Source: Bacillus_BD oryzisoli_A
GTDB taxonomy: Bacteria > Bacillota > Bacilli > Bacillales > Cytobacillaceae
Direction of reading: 5' to 3'
Length of the DNA: 64,000 bases
Assembly: GCF_043641075.1 (NCBI RefSeq)
Contig: NZ_JBHZRC010000001.1
Coordinates: 248,001-312,000, forward strand
Position numbers and translations under genes: made by a program. Of this stretch, positions 61,793 to 64,000 are shown one piece after another; position 1 is the first letter of the stretch, and the number at the start of each line of letters is the position of its first letter. The notes beneath the pieces are model-generated. The model searched no databases. It was not told the origin of the DNA and was given only the letters and a program-made list of their open reading frames with translations.

Positions 61793-62914
61793 ATGAAGAA
61801 AAGATTGCAGTTATTTTCTAGCAGTACAGGTGTATCCCCATATATTTGGGCACTGTTTGCTGTACTACCATTTTATTTTATTTTTCAATGGTCATCGATA
61901 GCGGAAATTGTTACAGGAATTGTGTTATCTATTTTCTTCTTTGTTTCCTATCGATTCGCTTTTGTTTCAAATGGCTGGTTGAAATATTTATGGACGGGTT
62001 TACTTATCATCATTTCTATTACAATGACAAGTTTTTTAGGTTATGTTTATTTTGCTTTTTTTCTTGCTTACTTGATTGGAAACTTCCAAAATAAAGTCGC
62101 GTTTATTACCTTTTATGTGATCCATTTAGTTAGTTCAACTGTTGCAATTAATTATAATTTCATTATTCAAGATGAGTTGTTTTTAAAACAATTGCCATTT
62201 ATCGTGATTATTTGGATTAGTGTAATATTAATGCCTTTTAGTATCTATAATCGAAAAAAACGGGAGCAGTTAGAAGCACAGCTGGCATTTGCAAACAAAA
62301 GAATTTCAGATTTAATTGTACAGGAAGAGCGGCAGCGGATTGCACGCGATCTTCATGATACATTAGGTCAAAAGCTTTCTCTTATTGGCTTAAAGAGTGA
62401 TTTGGCAAGAAAAATTTTAGATAAAGATCCCACGCAGGCACGTGCTGAGTTAAAAGATATTCAACATACAGCAAGAACAGCACTTAACGAGGTCAGGAAG
62501 ATGGTTTCAAATATGCGTGGCACGCGGCTGAAAGAGGAAATAATCCATATTAAACAAATACTTGCTGCTGCAGAAATTAAGGTAACACTCGAGGGTGAAA
62601 ACTCTTTATCCAATGTTTCGTTATTTTTAGAAAATATATTAAGTATGTGTCTAAAGGAAGCAGTTACAAATGTGGTAAAACATAGCCGAGCCACTGATTG
62701 CTGCATTACTTTTCAGCAATCAAGCAAAGAAATTGTTATTACAGTAAAAGATGATGGAATCGGGCTTGTTACGAAAGATCTTAATGATAAAGGAAATGGG
62801 ATTTTAGGGATGAGGGAAAGATTAGAGTTTGTAAATGGTTCATTGGAAATGGTATCTGATAATGGAATGACATTGATCATTAAAGTGCCGAAAGTCGTAA
62901 AACAAACAGAATAG
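61793..62914 (+). CDS. desK: Thermosensor histidine kinase DesK
   Basis: HPK7-type sensor kinase of 373 residues. Four or five helices in residues 15-150 sense membrane thickness. The dimerisation domain has ERQRIARDLHDTLGQ with the phosphorylated His188, the same number as in B. subtilis DesK. N-box and G-boxes (KEAVTNVVKHS, DDGIGL, GNGILGMRER) follow. It phosphorylates DesR at low temperature. Confidence 0.94.
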   Translation: MKKRLQLFSSSTGVSPYIWALFAVLPFYFIFQWSSIAEIVTGIVLSIFFFVSYRFAFVSNGWLKYLWTGLLIIISITMTSFLGYVYFAFFLAYLIGNFQNKVAFITFYVIHLVSSTVAINYNFIIQDELFLKQLPFIVIIWISVILMPFSIYNRKKREQLEAQLAFANKRISDLIVQEERQRIARDLHDTLGQKLSLIGLKSDLARKILDKDPTQARAELKDIQHTARTALNEVRKMVSNMRGTRLKEEIIHIKQILAAAEIKVTLEGENSLSNVSLFLENILSMCLKEAVTNVVKHSRATDCCITFQQSSKEIVITVKDDGIGLVTKDLNDKGNGILGMRERLEFVNGSLEMVSDNGMTLIIKVPKVVKQTE

Positions 62915-62930
62915 ATAGAGGTGCAAATAA

Positions 62931-63530
62931 ATGATTCGTATTGTAATAGCTGAAGATCAACAAATGATGCTAGGAGCTCTTGGTTCTTTATTGAATTTGG
63001 AAGAAGATATGGAAGTGGTAGGGAAATCTAGTAACGGGGAACAAGCCATTTCACTTGTGCACAAATATAAACCGGATGTGTGCATTATGGACATCGAAAT
63101 GCCCATCAAGAGTGGGCTTGAAGCTGCTGAAGAGCTAAATGGACTTGGATGTAAAGTCATTATTTTAACAACGTTTGCTCGAACAGGGTATTTTCAGCGT
63201 GCATTAAAAGCAGGTGTCAGAGGGTATCTATTAAAGGATAGTCCAAGTGAGGAATTAGCAAATACGATTCGTAGTGTAATGGCTGGAAAAAGGGTGTACG
63301 CACCAGAACTAATGGATGATTTTTATAGTGAAGAGAATCCCTTAACCGAAAGAGAAAAAGAAGTGTTAGAGCTAGTGGCAGATGGAAAAAACACAAAAGA
63401 AATAGCTGATGAGCTTAGGATTAAATCAGGGACAGTACGAAACTACATTTCTACCATTCTGGATAAATTGGAAGTAAAAAATCGGATTGAAGCAATTAAG
63501 AGGTCGAAAGAAAAGGGCTGGTTTAAATAA
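62931..63530 (+). CDS. desR: Response regulator DesR
   Basis: NarL/LuxR-type response regulator of 199 residues. Receiver Asp54 (CIMDIEMP), Lys near 104 (LLKDSP), and C-terminal HTH (LTEREKEVLELVADGKNTKEIA). Phospho-DesR activates des. It starts 16 bp after desK, with GAGGTG upstream. Confidence 0.94.
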   Translation: MIRIVIAEDQQMMLGALGSLLNLEEDMEVVGKSSNGEQAISLVHKYKPDVCIMDIEMPIKSGLEAAEELNGLGCKVIILTTFARTGYFQRALKAGVRGYLLKDSPSEELANTIRSVMAGKRVYAPELMDDFYSEENPLTEREKEVLELVADGKNTKEIADELRIKSGTVRNYISTILDKLEVKNRIEAIKRSKEKGWFK

Positions 63531-63553
63531 TAAGGGGAAATATCAAAATGTAT

Positions 63554-63600
63554 GGCGTAAGATTCTTTGCTTTATAAGTAGGGAAACTTACGCCTTATTT
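63554..63600 (+). terminator. Terminator-like hairpin after desR
   Basis: GGCGTAAG (63554-63561) pairs with CTTACGCC (63587-63594), followed by TTATTT. It could instead belong to the left part of the adjacent mobile-element remnant. Confidence 0.55.
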
Positions 63601-63796
63601 AACTTCATTCAGCAGAAGTCCTCCACTTCTATAAGTGGGGTATGAATGCACACTGCTCGTTGATTCAGTGGGGGTTCAAACCCCGGCTGAATGAAGTTAA
63701 GCCTCCGGCGGATGTCACGGATTTTTTAAAGGTAATTTTTCGAGCGAGCTCGAAAAAAATCCGGACGCAAATTCGACGGGCGAATTTGATTTTACG
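63601..63796 (+). mobile_element. tnpB-less IS200/IS605 remnant with omega-RNA-like structure
   Basis: AACTTCATTCAGC (63601-63613) and GCTGAATGAAGTT (63686-63698) form a perfect 13-bp stem enclosing hairpins (AGAAGT/ACTTCT; GGGG-TTCAAA-CCCC). AGCCTCCGGCGGATGTCAC follows, then TTTTCGAGC/GCTCGAAAA and CAAATTCG/CGAATTTG hairpins. From memory, this order and wording match the 3' region of TnpB-type IS605 elements in bacilli, the source of omega-RNA. No tnpB sequence is present. The boundaries are approximate; the right end lies beside the lexA stop. Confidence 0.72.
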
Positions 63797-63803
63797 TGAA
63801 GAA

Positions 63804-64000
63804 TTAATGAATATGGCGGTAAACACCAATTACTTTACCTAAAATAGATACGTTTCGAAGAATAATAGGATCAAGTGCAGAGTTTTCCGGTTGAAGTCTG
63901 AAATAATCCTTTTCCTTGAAGAAACGTTTTACAGTAGCTTCATCTTCTTCTGTCATTGCAACTACGATATCACCATTATTAGCAGTACTTTGTTGTCTCA
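63804..64000 (-). CDS. lexA: LexA repressor, C-terminal part
   Basis: Partial gene; only the last 65 residues are in the window (stop at 63804-63806). ANNGDIVVAMTEEDEATVKR, YFRLQPEN and ILGKVIGVYRHIH are the C-terminal peptidase-domain sequence of Gram-positive LexA, including the catalytic Lys region just upstream. LexA represses SOS genes. The IS605-like remnant abuts its 3' end without disrupting the reading frame. Confidence 0.93.
   Translation of the reverse strand, partial: RQQSTANNGDIVVAMTEEDEATVKRFFKEKDYFRLQPENSALDPIILRNVSILGKVIGVYRHIH

Noticed and set aside
63642..63842. 66-codon open frame across the omega-RNA-like block
   Set aside because: It runs through the hairpins and lacks protein-like features; the region is structural RNA/DNA rather than coding.

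Overview
The window is low-GC DNA of a spore-forming member of the Bacillaceae (Bacillus sensu lato). The evidence is strong AGGAGG-type ribosome binding sites, spore genes (cotS-cotSA, sspH), Bacillus-type operons (hflX-ynbB-glnR-glnA, des-desK-desR, xpaC-yaaN, cysH-cysP-sat-cysC) and lexA at the right edge. Most of it is chromosomal backbone. No prophage, complete insertion sequence, CRISPR array or rRNA is visible.

Layout: 0-5 kb, a Cys/Gly-rich hypothetical protein, a nucleotide-sugar epimerase, the spore coat pair cotS-cotSA behind a sigma-K-like promoter, and a guanylate kinase-like gene. 5-12.5 kb, ferritin-like and DUF3231 proteins, UvsE, a PhnA/YjdM-type zinc protein and a SWIM-SNF2 helicase. 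12.5-14.3 kb, a twin crcB fluoride-exporter pair flanked by 21-bp direct repeats, three short ORFs and a GGDEF gene remnant. 14.5-25.8 kb, transporters, a GNAT enzyme, an aldo-keto reductase, CorA, an HNH protein, a lipoprotein, a TetR-controlled ABC exporter, an MsrA-MsrB fusion and a diguanylate cyclase. 26-31.6 kb, an amino acid permease, initiator tRNA-Met and tRNA-Asp, membrane and small proteins, a LysE-type exporter and sspH. 31.8-36.8 kb, sulfate assimilation (yezD-like, cysH, cysP, sat, cysC, then sirB). 37-42.7 kb, xpaC-yaaN, a UPF1-like helicase and a UspA protein. 42.8-46.9 kb, a partial catechol meta-cleavage cluster: XylE-type dioxygenase, XylT-like ferredoxin, HbpS/GlcG-like protein, IclR regulator and XylF-like hydrolase. 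47-52.3 kb, bioY-bioB behind a BirA-like operator, a Na/Pi cotransporter, DUF523 and an ABC ATPase. 52.3-54.8 kb, a PAS-PAS-GGDEF-EAL-PilZ protein. 55-60.5 kb, hflX-ynbB, a ferritin-like gene and glnR-glnA with twin GlnR boxes. 60.5-63.5 kb, the membrane-fluidity system des-desK-desR. 63.6-64 kb, a structured element resembling the omega-RNA/right end of an IS200/IS605 TnpB transposon without tnpB, abutting the 3' end of lexA.

How genes work together: CysP imports sulfate, Sat and CysC activate it, CysH reduces it, and SirB contributes to siroheme for the later sulfite step; the other siroheme genes are not here. XylE-type ring cleavage, its ferredoxin and the hydrolase form the first catechol steps; the lower pathway is absent. 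GlnR should repress glnRA through the two operators. DesK-DesR should activate des through the palindrome upstream of its poorly spaced promoter. The TetR protein probably represses its own exporter operon through two related palindromes bracketing the promoter.

The most unusual items are the tnpB-less omega-RNA-like element, the crcB-flanking direct repeats, unexplained operator-like palindromes around the catechol genes and a 45-codon ORF, a Lys-rich tail on CotSA, and several short ORFs with good ribosome binding sites.
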